Assembly: GCF_000878195.1 (NCBI RefSeq)
Contig: NZ_JXST01000005.1
Coordinates: 124,001 to 188,000, forward strand
Reading direction: 5' to 3'
Length of the DNA stretch: 64,000 bases
Source: Mycolicibacterium llatzerense
GTDB taxonomy: Bacteria > Actinomycetota > Actinomycetes > Mycobacteriales > Mycobacteriaceae
Every line of letters begins with the position of its first letter. The first letter of the stretch is position 1. The notes under the pieces are model-generated. The model was not told where the DNA came from, searched no databases, and saw only the letters and a program-made list of their open reading frames with translations. The position numbers and the translations under genes were made by a program. Below, in pieces: positions 35,539 to 45,573 of the stretch.

Positions 35539-36119
35539 CTGCTCCCGACGGCCGGGTGCGGTGCGGCTGGGTCGACATCGGCGAGTCCGCCGACGCGACG
35601 CAGTACCGCGACTACCACGACACCGAGTGGGGCCGCCCGCTGCGCGGCACGCAGGCGCTGTTCGAGCGCGTCTCGCTGGAGGCATTCCAGAGCGGCCTCT
35701 CGTGGCTGATCATCCTGCGTAAGCGGGAGAACTTCCGGGCCGCTTTCCACGGATTCGATGTGGCGAAAGTGGCCGGCTTCGGGGAGCGGGACATCGACCG
35801 GCTGCTGGCCGACCAAGGCATCGTCCGCAACCGCGCCAAGATCGAGGCGACCATCGCCAACGCCCGCGTGATCGACGGCGGTCTGGACCTCGACGAGCTG
35901 CTGTGGTCGTTCGCGCCGCCATCGCGGCCGCGGCCGGTTGACCTGGCGCAGGTCCCGGCGACCACACCGGAGTCGGTGGCCATGGCCAAGGAGCTGAAGC
36001 GGCAGGGATTCCGGTTCGTCGGCCCGACCACGGCGTATGCGTTGATGCAGGCCACCGGGATGGTGGACGACCACATCGAGGCCTGTTGGGTGCCCCGGCA
36101 CAGCTCATCGGAGGTCTGA
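35535..36119 (+). CDS. tagA: DNA-3-methyladenine glycosylase I
   Basis: 194 residues, equivalent to Rv1210. It removes 3-methyladenine from alkylated DNA. RCGWVDIGESADATQYRDYHDTEWG is interrupted relative to E. coli Tag only by a short insertion, and retains the first Cys of the zinc site and the YHDTEWG motif. SLEAFQSGLSWLIILRKRENF is the base-binding HhH region, and FRFVGPTTAYALMQATGMVDDH is the C-terminal zinc/His part. It is the last gene of the overlapping block and is followed by a hairpin. Confidence 0.9.
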   Translation: MTAPDGRVRCGWVDIGESADATQYRDYHDTEWGRPLRGTQALFERVSLEAFQSGLSWLIILRKRENFRAAFHGFDVAKVAGFGERDIDRLLADQGIVRNRAKIEATIANARVIDGGLDLDELLWSFAPPSRPRPVDLAQVPATTPESVAMAKELKRQGFRFVGPTTAYALMQATGMVDDHIEACWVPRHSSSEV

Positions 36120-36121
36120 CG

Positions 36122-36142
36122 GGCGGGTCTTTCACACCCGCC
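36122..36142 (+). terminator. Short hairpin after tagA
   Basis: GGCGGGT (36122-36128) and ACCCGCC (36136-36142) form a 7-base stem with a 7-base loop, two bases past the tagA stop. There is no following T-tract. Confidence 0.5.
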
Positions 36143-36272
36143 GGTAGCGATAGGGAACAATAGACATAGTTCAGTTGCAGTTCAGTGCCGTGAGCCGACC
36201 ACGCCAGTGGGTCGTTCCGGCCTTGATCCGGGACCGTGGATGCGGTCCGGGCGCGTGCGGAGGGAGCACCCG

Positions 36273-36440
36273 ATGGCGGCGATGAAGCCCCGGACCGGCG
36301 ACGGTCCACTGGAAGCAACCAAAGAGGGGCGCGGCATCGTCATGCGGGTACCGCTGGAGGGTGGCGGTCGTCTGGTGGTCGAGCTGACCCCGGATGAGGC
36401 CGCGGCCCTGGGCGACGAACTGAAGAACGTCACCAGCTAG
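36273..36440 (+). CDS. DUF3117 small protein (Rv1211 homologue)
   Basis: 55 residues, highly conserved across mycobacteria: MAAMKPRTGDGPLEATKEGR, then IVMRVPLEGGGRLVVELTPDEA. Rv1211 has been described as calmodulin-like, but this sequence shows no obvious EF-hand, so function is best left open. AGGGAG at 36260-36265 is a good ribosome site for the ATG at 36273. The longer frame from 36207 is not conserved. Confidence 0.85.
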   Translation: MAAMKPRTGDGPLEATKEGRGIVMRVPLEGGGRLVVELTPDEAAALGDELKNVTS

Positions 36441-36441
36441 T

Positions 36442-37611
36442 TCAGCTGCAGACGCTCCGATAGATGTCGAGCGTCTGCTGGGCGACCTGCAACCAGGAGA
36501 ATTCCTCGATGCACCGCCGACGGCCCGCCTGCCCGAACGCGCGGGCCTGTTCGGGGTCGCGGACCAACGCGTTGACCGCGTCCGCGAGCCCCGTCTCAAA
36601 CTCCACCGCGTCGGCGGCGTCGTAGTGCACCAGTAGTCCGGTGGTGCCGTCGTCGACCACCTCAGGAATGCCGCCGACGTCCGATGCGACCACGGCGGTG
36701 CCGCAGGCCATCGCTTCGAGGTTGACGATGCCCAACGGTTCGTAGACCGACGGGCAGACGAAAACTGATGCCGTCGCGAGTATTTCGCGGATTTTCTCGG
36801 TCGGCAGCATCTCCTGGATCCAGTGCACCCCGGCGCGGGTCGCGCTGAGCTCCTTCACCGCGGCCGCTACCTCGGCGGCGATCTCCGGGGTGTCGGGCGC
36901 GCCGGCACACAACACCAGCTGCACGTCGGGGTCGAACCGGTGGGCCGCCGCGATCAGATGGCTGACGCCCTTCTGCCGGGTGATCCGCCCGACGAAAGCC
37001 ACGATCGGCCGGTCCGGATCGACGCCCAGGTCGGCCAGGGTTTGGCCTGCCTCGACCGGATACCAGTCGTCCGTGTCGATCCCGTTGCGCACCACGTGCA
37101 CTCGCGCGGGGTCCAGCTGCGGGTAGGTGGCCAGGACATCGGCCCGCATACCCGCACTGACGGCGATGACGGCGTCGGCCGCTTCGATCGCGGTGCGCTC
37201 GACCCACGACGAGATGCGGTAGCCGCCGCCGAGCTGCTCGGCCTTCCACGGCCGCCTCGGCTCCAGCGAGTGCGCGGTCAGCACGTGCGGGATGCCGTGC
37301 AGCAGCGCGGTGAGGTGTCCGGCCATGCCGGTGTACCAGGTGTGCGAATGCACCACCGTGGGTACGGCAGCCGGTCCGGCGAAGGCGTTGTTCACCATCG
37401 CCAAGTCCGCCGACAGCGTTGTCAGGGCCGCATTGGCCCCGGCGAGCAGCGGATCGGGCTGGGCCACGAAGGCATCCCTGCGGTGCACACCCATGCAGTG
37501 GACGTCGACGTCGCACAGCTTCGTCAGCTGCCCGACGAGTTCGGTCACGTGCACGCCCGCGCCGCCGTAAACCTCCGGCGGATACTCCCGAGTCATCATC
37601 GCCACGCGCAT
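36442..37611 (-). CDS. glgM: Alpha-maltose-1-phosphate synthase GlgM (GT4, annotated GlgA)
   Basis: 389-residue GT-B glycosyltransferase equivalent to Rv1212c. TREYPPEVYGGAGVHVTELV is the acceptor-side N-terminus; VAFVGRITRQKGVSHLI and FVCPSVYEPLGIVNLEAMACG contain the nucleotide-sugar-binding Glu motif of family GT4. In mycobacteria this enzyme makes maltose-1-phosphate from ADP-glucose for the GlgE pathway rather than elongating glycogen directly. It is divergent from glgC, which supplies ADP-glucose, with 75 bases between starts, so joint control is likely. Confidence 0.9.
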   Translation of the reverse strand: MRVAMMTREYPPEVYGGAGVHVTELVGQLTKLCDVDVHCMGVHRRDAFVAQPDPLLAGANAALTTLSADLAMVNNAFAGPAAVPTVVHSHTWYTGMAGHLTALLHGIPHVLTAHSLEPRRPWKAEQLGGGYRISSWVERTAIEAADAVIAVSAGMRADVLATYPQLDPARVHVVRNGIDTDDWYPVEAGQTLADLGVDPDRPIVAFVGRITRQKGVSHLIAAAHRFDPDVQLVLCAGAPDTPEIAAEVAAAVKELSATRAGVHWIQEMLPTEKIREILATASVFVCPSVYEPLGIVNLEAMACGTAVVASDVGGIPEVVDDGTTGLLVHYDAADAVEFETGLADAVNALVRDPEQARAFGQAGRRRCIEEFSWLQVAQQTLDIYRSVCS

Positions 37612-37686
37612 GTCGATGACGTTAACGCGTGACAGGTTGGGACGTATGTCTGGCCGCTTCGGTTGGTGGCTATTAGGTTTGGTGCC

Positions 37687-38901
37687 ATGAGGGAACAGCC
37701 GCAGGTGCTGGGAATCGTCTTGGCAGGCGGTGAGGGCAAGCGGCTGTATCCACTGACCGCCGACCGGGCCAAGCCCGCCGTCCCGTTCGGGGGCGCCTAC
37801 CGGCTCATCGACTTCGTCCTATCCAACCTCGTCAACGCCCGGTACCTGCGGATTTGTGTTCTGACGCAATACAAGTCGCATTCCCTGGACCGGCACATCT
37901 CGCAGAACTGGCGGCTGTCGGGTCTGGCCGGCGAGTACATCACCCCGGTTCCGGCACAGCAGCGGCTGGGCCCGCGGTGGTACACGGGCTCGGCCGACGC
38001 CATCTACCAGTCGATGAACCTCATCTACGACGAGGACCCCGATTACATCGTGGTCTTCGGCGCCGACCACGTGTACCGCATGGATCCCGAGCAGATGGTG
38101 CAGTTCCACATCGAGAGCGGAGCGGGCGCGACCGTCGCCGGCATCCGGGTGCCGCGGGCCGAGGCGTCGGCGTTCGGCTGCATCGACGCCGACGAGTCCG
38201 GCCGGATCCGCAGCTTCATCGAAAAACCGGCGGACCCGCCGGCCTGCACCGACGACCCGGACCAGACGTTCGTGTCCATGGGCAACTACGTGTTCACCAC
38301 CAAGGCGCTCATCGACGCCATCCGGGTGGACGCCGAGAACCACGATTCCGATCACGACATGGGCGGCAACATCATTCCGCAGATGGTGGCCGACGGGATG
38401 GCCGCCGTCTACGACTTCAACGACAACGAGGTGCCCGGGGCCACCGAGCGTGATCACGGCTACTGGCGTGACGTCGGAACGCTGGACGCGTTCTACGACG
38501 CTCATATGGATCTGGTGTCGGTGCACCCGGTGTTCAACCTCTACAACCGGCGCTGGCCCATCCTCGGTGAATCGGAGCACCTGGCCCCGGCCAAGTTCGT
38601 CAACGGCGGTTCGGCGCAGGAATCGGTGGTCGGCGCGGGCAGCATCATTTCGGCTGCGTCCGTGCGCAATTCGGTGCTGTCGTCCAACGTCGTGATCGAC
38701 GACGGCGCCATCGTCGAGGGCAGTGTCATCATGCCCGGAGCGCGGGTCGGTCGCGGCGCGGTGGTGCGGCACGCCATCTTGGACAAGAACGTCGTCGTCG
38801 GGCCCGGCGAGATGGTCGGTGTGGACCTCGAGAAGGACCGCGAGCGCTTCTCGGTGAGTGCCGGTGGCGTGGTCGCGGTCGGCAAGGGCGTCTGGGTCTA
38901 G
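37687..38901 (+). CDS. glgC: Glucose-1-phosphate adenylyltransferase GlgC
   Basis: 404 residues, the normal length for Rv1213. It makes ADP-glucose from ATP and glucose-1-phosphate. [29 protein letters not shown] is the catalytic/nucleotide motif in two parts, [12 protein letters not shown] holds the catalytic Asp, SFIEKP the sugar-phosphate site, and the C-terminal left-handed beta helix starts near 300. The ATG at 37687 is preferred over 37663 by homology. Its stop codon interlocks with that of the convergent DUF4126 gene in a CTAG palindrome. Confidence 0.93.
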   Translation: MREQPQVLGIVLAGGEGKRLYPLTADRAKPAVPFGGAYRLIDFVLSNLVNARYLRICVLTQYKSHSLDRHISQNWRLSGLAGEYITPVPAQQRLGPRWYTGSADAIYQSMNLIYDEDPDYIVVFGADHVYRMDPEQMVQFHIESGAGATVAGIRVPRAEASAFGCIDADESGRIRSFIEKPADPPACTDDPDQTFVSMGNYVFTTKALIDAIRVDAENHDSDHDMGGNIIPQMVADGMAAVYDFNDNEVPGATERDHGYWRDVGTLDAFYDAHMDLVSVHPVFNLYNRRWPILGESEHLAPAKFVNGGSAQESVVGAGSIISAASVRNSVLSSNVVIDDGAIVEGSVIMPGARVGRGAVVRHAILDKNVVVGPGEMVGVDLEKDRERFSVSAGGVVAVGKGVWV

Positions 38902-39503
38902 ACGGCCGGCGGCGTCGCGCCCGCCGTTTTCGCCTTTCCACGGCGGCGGCGGAGCAGGGCCACCGCAGCCCAGACCAGCCCCGCCAGCACGACCAGCACC
39001 AGCACGGGTAGCAGGATCGCGACGATGACCAGCCCGACGCTGGTCACGTCCTCCAGCGTGCTCAGAACCGGCGCTGCGAGCCCGCCCGTGGCGACGTTGG
39101 CGACCGGCCGCACCGTGGATTTGGTCAGCGACACCACGAGCGCGGTGACGGCCCCGATCACCACGGGAATCCACTGTCCGGAACTGGCGAACGCGCCAGG
39201 GTCGGTGACAGCCGCGGTCTGCGCCGCGGTGCCGGAGCCGAAGACGATGCCGCCGGAGGTCGGCCGCACGAACGTCTGGATGGTGTCGTTGATGCTGTCG
39301 AGGGCCGGCACCTTGTCGGCGACGATCTCGACGACCAGCAGCACGGCCACGATGCCGATCACCCAGCCGTTGGTCAGCCACGCCCACGGGTGCGGCAGCT
39401 CCACGAGGTTGGTGAAGCGTCCCAGCAGGCCCATCGCCAGCAGCGGGATGTAGGCGTTGAGGCCCGATGCGGTGGCCAGGCCGAGCCCGGTGAACAGTTC
39501 CAC
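38898..39503 (-). CDS. DUF4126 membrane protein
   Basis: 201 residues with about five hydrophobic segments. [22 protein letters not shown] at the start is typical of the DUF4126 family; [24 protein letters not shown] and [20 protein letters not shown] follow, with a basic C-terminal tail after [12 protein letters not shown]. Function is unknown. It is convergent with glgC, and the two stop codons share bases 38899-38900. A GTGCACGA inverted repeat lies upstream. Confidence 0.82.
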   Translation of the reverse strand: MELFTGLGLATASGLNAYIPLLAMGLLGRFTNLVELPHPWAWLTNGWVIGIVAVLLVVEIVADKVPALDSINDTIQTFVRPTSGGIVFGSGTAAQTAAVTDPGAFASSGQWIPVVIGAVTALVVSLTKSTVRPVANVATGGLAAPVLSTLEDVTSVGLVIVAILLPVLVLVVLAGLVWAAVALLRRRRGKAKTAGATPPAV

Positions 39504-39523
39504 CGGTTCAGTCTCCGCGATGT

Positions 39524-39562
39524 GTGCACGATTTCTCGCGCTGTCCGCGGATTTTCGTGCAC
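39524..39562. repeat. GTGCACGA inverted repeat
   Basis: GTGCACGA (39524-39531) and TCGTGCAC (39555-39562) enclose a 23-base loop containing CGCG-type inner pairing. It lies between two leftward genes, just past the stop of the methyltransferase-like gene (39576). It could be a terminator for that gene or a dispersed palindrome. Confidence 0.5.
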
Positions 39563-39575
39563 GAATCGCGGGTTG

Positions 39576-40250
39576 TCACCACACGTAGGGGAGCAGGCGA
39601 TAGCGCACCTTCTCGGTGTACGCGACGTAGCCGGGCAGCTCGGCGCGCAGCATCTTCTCCTCGTCGAAGATCCGGGCCATGAGCGCCGGGGCGGCGGCGA
39701 GCACCGGGACCAGGCCCCAGTAGGAGCCGAGCGCCAGCGGGGTCGCGAGCATCATGATCAGCGCGCAGATGTACATCGGGTGCCGCACGATGCCGTACAG
39801 CCCGGTCGAGATCACCGGCTGCCCGGTCTCGACGGTGATGCTGGCGCCCGCGAAGTTGTTCTGGATCACCACCCACTGGGCCGCCACCAGCGAGGCGCCG
39901 ACGACGACGTTGCCCAGCACCACGACCGCCGTCGGTACGTGGGACCAGCCGAAGCGCCAGTCCAGCGCGCTGACCACCCCGGTCGCGACCACCGACGCCA
40001 GGACCGCCCACATGATGAGTTTTTGTACGGGGCGGGTCTCGGCGGCCGGTCCGCCGTGCATCCGCCGGGCCAGGGCGTCGGGGTGCTTGATGGCCAGGTA
40101 CATGCTCGGGCCCAGGGTCGCGATCATGAAGACCGCGATGAAAACCCAAGCCTGCCAATAGTGAATCGTGCCGGCCGGCACGCACAGCAGCAGCGCGAAG
40201 AAGACGACGCCGAGTGCTGCTGAGGCGAGCGCCTGCAAGGCGAGCTTCAA
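39576..40250 (-). CDS. Isoprenylcysteine methyltransferase-like (ICMT/PEMT-type) membrane protein
   Basis: 224 residues with about five membrane segments. The C-terminal signature GQPVISTGLYGIVRHPMYIC and FDEEKMLRAELPGYVAYTEKV are the SAM-binding RHPMY and E-x-Y motifs of the ICMT/phospholipid methyltransferase group. The substrate is unknown; bacterial members methylate lipids or quinone-like compounds. The start is a TTG at 40250 preceded by AGGAGG, a strong ribosome site that decides the start. It follows the ABC permease by 8 bases and is probably part of that operon. Confidence 0.82.
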   Translation of the reverse strand: MKLALQALASAALGVVFFALLLCVPAGTIHYWQAWVFIAVFMIATLGPSMYLAIKHPDALARRMHGGPAAETRPVQKLIMWAVLASVVATGVVSALDWRFGWSHVPTAVVVLGNVVVGASLVAAQWVVIQNNFAGASITVETGQPVISTGLYGIVRHPMYICALIMMLATPLALGSYWGLVPVLAAAPALMARIFDEEKMLRAELPGYVAYTEKVRYRLLPYVW

Positions 40251-40258
40251 GGTTCCTC

Positions 40259-41896
40259 CTATCGTAGGTCGCGGCGCCGGAAAGCCAAGGCGCCGAAGAT
40301 GATCAGAGTTGCGTCCAGGGTCAGCAGCCAGGCCAGCGGTGTCGCGGTGAAACTGTCCGACCCGACGCGTGGGATGTGGCTGAACGGATCGAGGTCCAAT
40401 ATCCAGTGCGGTGAATTCGCCAGCGAACCAAGCAGATACACCGCGATGAAGCCGACCAGCACGCCCCAGGCCGCCGGGGCGAACCGCGGCACCGCGCCGA
40501 ACAGGACGGTCGTCACCGCCACCAGGAGCCAGACGGCGGGCAGTTGCACTGCCGCGGAGCCCAGCACCTGCGGCAGCTTGCCACCGATATCGCCGGCGGC
40601 GGCGCCGTAGATCACGCCGGCCAGCAGGCCTGAGGTGAGCATCGCGACCGTGGTACCGGCCAGTGCGATCGCCAGATAGCCGGTCAGCCAACGGATTCGG
40701 CTCACCGCACCGGCGAGCAGCGTCTCGGCGCGCTGGCCGGTCTCCTCCTGATGGGGCCGCAGCGCCAGCGATACTGCGAACGCGGCGGTGACCATTCCCA
40801 GCATGTTGAAGGCGATCGAGATGAACGCCTGCTCGAGCGCGCCGGTGCCGCCCAGCCGGGTGATGATGTCGCGCGCCGAGCCACTGCCGCCCAGCTCATC
40901 GCCGATGCCGTGCACGACGCTGCCGACCAGCAGTCCGTACAGTCCCAGCCCGACGGTCCACACCAGCACCGAACCGCGGGTCAGTCGCCACGCCAATCCG
41001 GTTGGGCCGCTCAGCATTACGGTGGCCCGGGGACGGCCGCGGCGCTCGGCGAACATCCCGGCCCCGACGTCGCGGGTGCCCTGAAGTTGGTAGGCCAGCA
41101 CCACCAGCGCGACGGTCAGCGTCAGATGCAGAGCCAGCACCCCGAACCGGTCGCCGGCGTACGGGCGCACCAACAGCGACCACCCCAACGGCGAGGCCCA
41201 GGACAGCTCGCTGCCGCTGGCGTCGCCCACCGCCCGCAGCGTGAACGCCGCGCCGAGCACACCGAAGGCGACGCCGCGGGCAACGCGGGCGCTGGCGGAC
41301 AGTTGTGCGGCCACCGCGGCGACGGCGGTGAAGACGAGCCCGGAGGCGGCGAGTGCACAGCTGAAGGCCAGCGAACCCAGCACGGGCACATCGGTTTTCA
41401 GTAGTCCGAGGAATCCGACCAACCCGGTCAGCAGCGCGGCGCCACCGGTCAGTAGCAGCGCTGCGGTGAGACTCGCGTTGCGGCCCACCGCCGTCGAGTC
41501 GATCAACTCGGTGCGGCCGGCCTCTTCGTCGGCGCGGGTGTGCCGGATCAGAGTCAGGATGACGGCGACGGCGATCAGCACGTGGAACATACCGGCTTTC
41601 CAGATTCCGGCGGCGCCGAGGCTGTCGTTGTAGATGTTGCCGTAGATCGCGCGCTGGGCCGGGCTGGCCATGATGCTCGCGACGAATCCGGCGCGGCCCG
41701 CCGCGGTGGGGTAGACGGCCTCGATGCTGCCGATGTACACCGTGGACAGCGGCACGGACAGCAGCAGCACCCACAGCGGCAGCACAATCCGGTCGGTGCG
41801 CAGGTAAAGACGAAGCAGCCCAACGGTTCCGGTGAAGCTGGAAGCGCCGGCGGCAGGTCGGGCGGACCCTGCCGGGCGGTCCAGTAGGGCGGTCAT
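40259..41896 (-). CDS. ABC exporter permease (Rv1217c homologue)
   Basis: 545 residues with about twelve hydrophobic segments, two tandem halves of an exporter permease. The ATG at 41896 ([11 protein letters not shown]) overlaps the ATPase stop (ATGA). Rv1217c-Rv1218c of M. tuberculosis form a multidrug efflux pump controlled by Rv1219c; the same three-gene order is present here, so the role is probably drug or lipid export. The cytoplasmic N-terminal extension is short. The ICMT-like gene follows. Confidence 0.87.
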   Translation of the reverse strand: MTALLDRPAGSARPAAGASSFTGTVGLLRLYLRTDRIVLPLWVLLLSVPLSTVYIGSIEAVYPTAAGRAGFVASIMASPAQRAIYGNIYNDSLGAAGIWKAGMFHVLIAVAVILTLIRHTRADEEAGRTELIDSTAVGRNASLTAALLLTGGAALLTGLVGFLGLLKTDVPVLGSLAFSCALAASGLVFTAVAAVAAQLSASARVARGVAFGVLGAAFTLRAVGDASGSELSWASPLGWSLLVRPYAGDRFGVLALHLTLTVALVVLAYQLQGTRDVGAGMFAERRGRPRATVMLSGPTGLAWRLTRGSVLVWTVGLGLYGLLVGSVVHGIGDELGGSGSARDIITRLGGTGALEQAFISIAFNMLGMVTAAFAVSLALRPHQEETGQRAETLLAGAVSRIRWLTGYLAIALAGTTVAMLTSGLLAGVIYGAAAGDIGGKLPQVLGSAAVQLPAVWLLVAVTTVLFGAVPRFAPAAWGVLVGFIAVYLLGSLANSPHWILDLDPFSHIPRVGSDSFTATPLAWLLTLDATLIIFGALAFRRRDLR

Positions 41897-42816
41897 GCCC
41901 GCACCTGCTCGGGTTCGCGGCGCGCATGACCGTTGTCGTAGTGCCGCAGGAACAGGTCCTCGAGGGTGGGCGGCTGGCTGACCAGCGAGCGCACCCCGGC
42001 ATCGCCGATGGCCTTGATGACGGCGCCGAGGCTTTCGGATTCCACCCGGGCCGTGAGAGTCCGGCCGTCGAAGAAGATGTCGGAAACCCCTGGGAGATGG
42101 TCGATCCGGCCCGGGTTGTTGATCATGTCGGCCTTGATGGTGGTGCTCGACAGGTGCCGCATCGACTCCAGCGTCCCGGTCTCCACGGTGCGGCCGGCGC
42201 GGATGATGGTCACCCGCTGGCACAGTCGCTCGGTCTCGGCCAGGATGTGGCTCGACAGCAGGACGGTGGCGCCGCGACCGGCGGCTTCGGCCACGCACTG
42301 CTGGAAGATGTTCTCCATCAACGGATCCAGACCGCTGCTGGGCTCGTCGAGCAGCAGCAGGTCGGCGTTGGAGGCGAACGCGGAGATCAGCGATACCTTC
42401 TGCCGGTTGCCTTTCGAGTACGTGCGGGTCTTCTTGGTGGGGTCCAGGTCGAACCGCTCGGTGAGCTCGGCGCGGCGCGTCTCATCGATGCCGCCGCGCA
42501 TGCGGGCCAGCAGGTCGATGGTCTCGCCACCGGTCAGTGTCGGCCACAGCGTGACATCGCCTGGTACGTAGGCGATGTTGCGGTGCAGTGCGACCGCGTC
42601 GGTCCACGGGTCGCCGCCGAGCAGGCGCACGGTGCCGGAGTCGGCGCGCACGAGCCCGAGCAGGATGCGGATGGTCGTCGACTTGCCCGCGCCGTTGGGT
42701 CCGAGGAAGCCGTGCACCTCACCTCGCTCGACTCTCAGGTTCAGCCCGTCGAGAGCCCGGACTGCGCCGAAGTTCTTTGTCAGGGTGTCGATTTCGATGG
42801 CGGCGTTCACATTCAC
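41893..42816 (-). CDS. ABC exporter ATP-binding protein (Rv1218c homologue)
   Basis: 307 residues. Walker [13 protein letters not shown] at about residues 38-49, signature YSKGNRQKV in place of LSGGQ, Walker [13 protein letters not shown], and switch His in LLSSHIL. It has the C-terminal DUF4162-like extension common to DrrA-type exporters. It powers the permease at 40259. The GTG start at 42816 overlaps the repressor stop, so all genes of the operon are tightly coupled. The YSKGN signature is a variant seen in this subgroup. Confidence 0.9.
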   Translation of the reverse strand: MNVNAAIEIDTLTKNFGAVRALDGLNLRVERGEVHGFLGPNGAGKSTTIRILLGLVRADSGTVRLLGGDPWTDAVALHRNIAYVPGDVTLWPTLTGGETIDLLARMRGGIDETRRAELTERFDLDPTKKTRTYSKGNRQKVSLISAFASNADLLLLDEPSSGLDPLMENIFQQCVAEAAGRGATVLLSSHILAETERLCQRVTIIRAGRTVETGTLESMRHLSSTTIKADMINNPGRIDHLPGVSDIFFDGRTLTARVESESLGAVIKAIGDAGVRSLVSQPPTLEDLFLRHYDNGHARREPEQVRA

Positions 42817-43466
42817 TCCTCAGTGGTGGTGACGATGGGTTTGCCTGCTTCGCGTTGTGCCAGAAACGCCTCGTACATGGTCGGATCGGCCATCAGGCCG
42901 TTGGTGTAGAGCTCGAGTGAGGGCAGCAGCATGTCTTCGGCGTAGTCGTGCAGCACCTGGCGGAAATCTGTCGGGTTGGGGTGCAGCTGGATGTAGGTCA
43001 GGAATGCGCCGCCGCTGGTCAGGGCCAGGAACCGAGCGCGTGCCTTGGGGTCGCGGCTGGGTTTGAGCGTGCCGGCGCGGACACCTTCTTCGAGATAGCC
43101 CTCGGTGTTGTCGATCATGTTCTGCCACAACGACTTCGCCAGGTCGCCGCCGGTCTGCAGCGCTTGCATCAGGTAGGCCGTCAGCGGTGCGAAGGATTCG
43201 ATCTCGGCGATCTGTGCGAACCACGCGCTGGGGCTGGCATTCTGCATCGACTCGGTCTTGGCGACCCGGACGGTCTCGATGACGTAGGCATCGCACGCCT
43301 CGCGCAGTTTGTCCTTGGAGCCGAAGTGATGAATGACCAGGGCCGCGCTGACCCCGGCGGCCGCGGCGATGCTGCGCACGCTGGCAGAGAACCCGTGCTG
43401 ACCGAACTGGTCGATCGCAGCGTCGCGGATTCGGGCGACGGTGGTGAAGTCCTCGGCTGAACGCAT
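42813..43466 (-). CDS. TetR-family repressor of the efflux operon (Rv1219c homologue)
   Basis: 217 residues from the ATG at 43466 ([20 protein letters not shown]). The HTH is [20 protein letters not shown] followed by [14 protein letters not shown]. It is the first gene of the repressor-ATPase-permease operon. A GTG/ATG 18 bases upstream (43484) would add MFSVLN, but it lies inside the operator, so 43466 is preferred. The operator covers this start codon, suggesting direct autorepression and a leaderless or very short-leader message. Confidence 0.88.
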   Translation of the reverse strand: MRSAEDFTTVARIRDAAIDQFGQHGFSASVRSIAAAAGVSAALVIHHFGSKDKLREACDAYVIETVRVAKTESMQNASPSAWFAQIAEIESFAPLTAYLMQALQTGGDLAKSLWQNMIDNTEGYLEEGVRAGTLKPSRDPKARARFLALTSGGAFLTYIQLHPNPTDFRQVLHDYAEDMLLPSLELYTNGLMADPTMYEAFLAQREAGKPIVTTTEE

Positions 43467-43490
43467 GTTTAATACGCTAAACACGCGTTC
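43459..43490. promoter_or_regulatory. 32-bp near-perfect palindromic operator over the repressor start
   Basis: GAACGC-A-TGTTTA (43459-43471), centre ATACGC, TAAACA-C-GCGTTC (43478-43490). The arms match at 12 of 13 positions. The repressor ATG (43466-43464) is inside the left arm. The length and symmetry are typical of a dimeric or paired-dimer TetR site, and the only nearby TetR gene is the one it covers. Confidence 0.75.
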
Positions 43491-43539
43491 AGTCGGTCGT
43501 CAAGCATTTGGCCGTCAAGAGCCCGTAAAAATTCGACAA

Positions 43540-43582
43540 CAACGACAACGGCCTGGCGATTCGCTCGCTGGGCCGGTCGTTG
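43540..43582 (-). terminator. Interrupted hairpin after the methyltransferase gene
   Basis: CAACGAC-AAC-GGCC (43540-43553) pairs with GGCC-G-GTCGTTG (43571-43582) across a 17-base loop. It lies about 70 bases past the leftward methyltransferase stop (43654) and upstream of the TetR operator. It would separate the two transcription units; there is no T-tract. Confidence 0.4.
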
Positions 43583-43653
43583 ATTCTGCGGTGAGGGTGT
43601 CGGCTACTCGACTTTCAGCGCCCTGGGTTCAGGGTCAACGCAAGTAGGCGCCC

Positions 43654-44409
43654 CTAGTCGCGGACGGCCGCCAACAGCCCGTCGCCCAGCGGCACCAGGA
43701 CCGGGGTCAGCCGCTCGTCCTCTGCGATGGCGCGAGTGGCCTCGCGAACTGCCGTCACGTCGCGGTCGTTGGCCGAGGCGTCGCCGGCACGGCCGCCGAG
43801 CGCGGCCCGGTGCACGACGATCACGCCGCCCGCCCGCAGCAGGCGGACGCCTTCGGCGACGAACTGCGGTTGGTCGGCGGGCTCGCCGTCGATGAACACC
43901 AGGTCGTAGGACTCGTCGGCCAGGCGGGTCAGGACCTCCTGCGCGCGGCCCACGATCAGCCGGGTCCGGGACGGTCCCACACCGGCGCCGACGAACGCCT
44001 GCTTGGCCAGCCGCTGGTGCTCGGGCTCGACGTCGATGGTGGTCAGCACGCCGTCGTCACGCATGCCGGACAGCAGCCACAATCCGCTGACACCGGCGCC
44101 GGTCCCGACCTCGACGACGGCCTTGGCCGACGCGATCTTCGCCAGCACGCTCAGCAGCGCACCCACGGCCGGGGTGATCGGGTTGGCTCCGCTCTCCTCG
44201 GCCCGTTCCCGGGCCGCCGCGGTGATCGGTTCCTCGGTGATGGACCGCTCGGCGTGCTTGACGATGGCCTCGGCCGTGCTGGGCTTGGGAGCGGCGGCGG
44301 GCGCAGCTGCGACGGGCTGGGCCGGCGTCGCCTGCTCAGGGGCGGCCGGAGCCGGCTGGGCCGGCGTGGGCTGGCCGGCCGAAACCGTCGGGTCATCGGT
44401 GCTGGACAT
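43654..44409 (-). CDS. O-methyltransferase (Rv1220c homologue)
   Basis: 251 residues from the ATG at 44409. The first 45 residues are a Pro/Ala/Gln low-complexity extension that differs from Rv1220c. The class I SAM fold follows: [20 protein letters not shown] is motif [11 protein letters not shown] motif [13 protein letters not shown] motif IV. It belongs to the CCoAMT/COMT-like bacterial group, usually acting on small hydroxylated molecules; the substrate is unknown. It is divergent from sigE, an arrangement kept in M. tuberculosis. Confidence 0.85.
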   Translation of the reverse strand: MSSTDDPTVSAGQPTPAQPAPAAPEQATPAQPVAAAPAAAPKPSTAEAIVKHAERSITEEPITAAARERAEESGANPITPAVGALLSVLAKIASAKAVVEVGTGAGVSGLWLLSGMRDDGVLTTIDVEPEHQRLAKQAFVGAGVGPSRTRLIVGRAQEVLTRLADESYDLVFIDGEPADQPQFVAEGVRLLRAGGVIVVHRAALGGRAGDASANDRDVTAVREATRAIAEDERLTPVLVPLGDGLLAAVRD

Positions 44410-44577
44410 ATCCGCAGCGTAACGAACACCCAGCAAGCCGCCGCTCAGCACACGCTCAACAGAATGAGGTGGCGGGCCGGCCCATCGGGAGGCTGAGAGG
44501 CGACCCTGAGCGGCAGCGCGACACACCCGGTACGCAAAGTTAAGTTTTGGCGAACATTCTTGGGGTATCCGCAGGTC

Positions 44578-45492
44578 ATGGCCCTGGAATCCGGTTTCTC
44601 AGGAAAAGTTCAGTTTGCTCATACATCAACCTCACCAGGGTGGGGAACCGTAATCGCCATGCACGCAAGTGTGAACGATCTGCAAAGCGATTCCGGGCTC
44701 CGGCAGTCGCCGGATATCCGCGGCATCGGGAATATCGGACTCCAGGTACCGGTTGCTGCTGATGCGTCGTGTAACTACGACGATGAACCGACCGAACTGG
44801 AGATTGCCACGACCGCCATGCCGGCCCCCGCGATGCTTGCCCCGACGCACATGTCCCATGTCTCGGCGCCCGAGGTTGAGTTGGATTGGGCCGAAGTCAG
44901 CGACGAGCTGACCGGCACCGCCGTCTTCGACGCCACCGGCGACGTGGCGACCATGCCGTCGTGGGATGAGCTGGTCCGGCAGCACGCCGACCGCGTGTAC
45001 CGGCTGGCCTACCGGCTGTCGGGTAACCCGCAGGACGCCGAAGACCTCACCCAGGAGACGTTCATCCGGGTGTTCCGCTCGGTGCAGAACTACCAGCCGG
45101 GCACCTTCGAAGGCTGGCTGCACCGCATCACCACCAACTTGTTCCTGGACATGGTCCGGCGCCGCGCACGTATCCGTATGGAGGCGTTGCCCGAGGACTA
45201 CGACCGGGTGCCGGCCGACGATCCGAACCCCGAGCAGCTGTACCACGATTCACGGCTGGGGCCGGACCTGCAGGCTGCGCTCGACTCGCTGCCCCCGGAG
45301 TTCCGCGCAGCTGTGGTGCTCTGCGACATAGAAGGTCTGTCGTACGAGGAGATCGGCGCGACGCTCGACGTCAAGCTCGGCACCGTGCGCAGTCGGATCC
45401 ACCGCGGCCGGCAAGCGCTGCGGGAGTACCTGGCCAGCCACCCCGGTGACTACTCCGAGGCGGCTGCGGCGATCTCTGCCAAGTCTGCCTGA
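44578..45492 (+). CDS. sigE: ECF sigma factor SigE
   Basis: 304 residues from the ATG at 44578 (MALESGFSG), or 277 from the ATG at 44659 (MHASVN). Region 2 is [20 protein letters not shown] through [10 protein letters not shown] and [18 protein letters not shown]; region 4 is [20 protein letters not shown] and [18 protein letters not shown]. It is nearly identical to M. tuberculosis SigE through the core, but the N-terminus is longer and variable. SigE directs the envelope-stress response and is held by RseA, encoded next. Several starts may be used, since mycobacterial sigE is known to have multiple promoters and isoforms. Confidence 0.93.
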   Translation: MALESGFSGKVQFAHTSTSPGWGTVIAMHASVNDLQSDSGLRQSPDIRGIGNIGLQVPVAADASCNYDDEPTELEIATTAMPAPAMLAPTHMSHVSAPEVELDWAEVSDELTGTAVFDATGDVATMPSWDELVRQHADRVYRLAYRLSGNPQDAEDLTQETFIRVFRSVQNYQPGTFEGWLHRITTNLFLDMVRRRARIRMEALPEDYDRVPADDPNPEQLYHDSRLGPDLQAALDSLPPEFRAAVVLCDIEGLSYEEIGATLDVKLGTVRSRIHRGRQALREYLASHPGDYSEAAAAISAKSA

Positions 45493-45573
45493 GCGTTGTG
45501 ACGCATCCGTCCCAGGTTGTCGCGCTACATTCAGTAGTAACGGCAACGCGGACGTGGCGCGGAGAGGAGCTCG

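Noticed and set aside
44493..44510. Two CTGAG motifs upstream of sigE as an MprA box
   Set aside because: MprA control of sigE is known in M. tuberculosis, but two pentamers 13 bases apart are too weak to call a site here.
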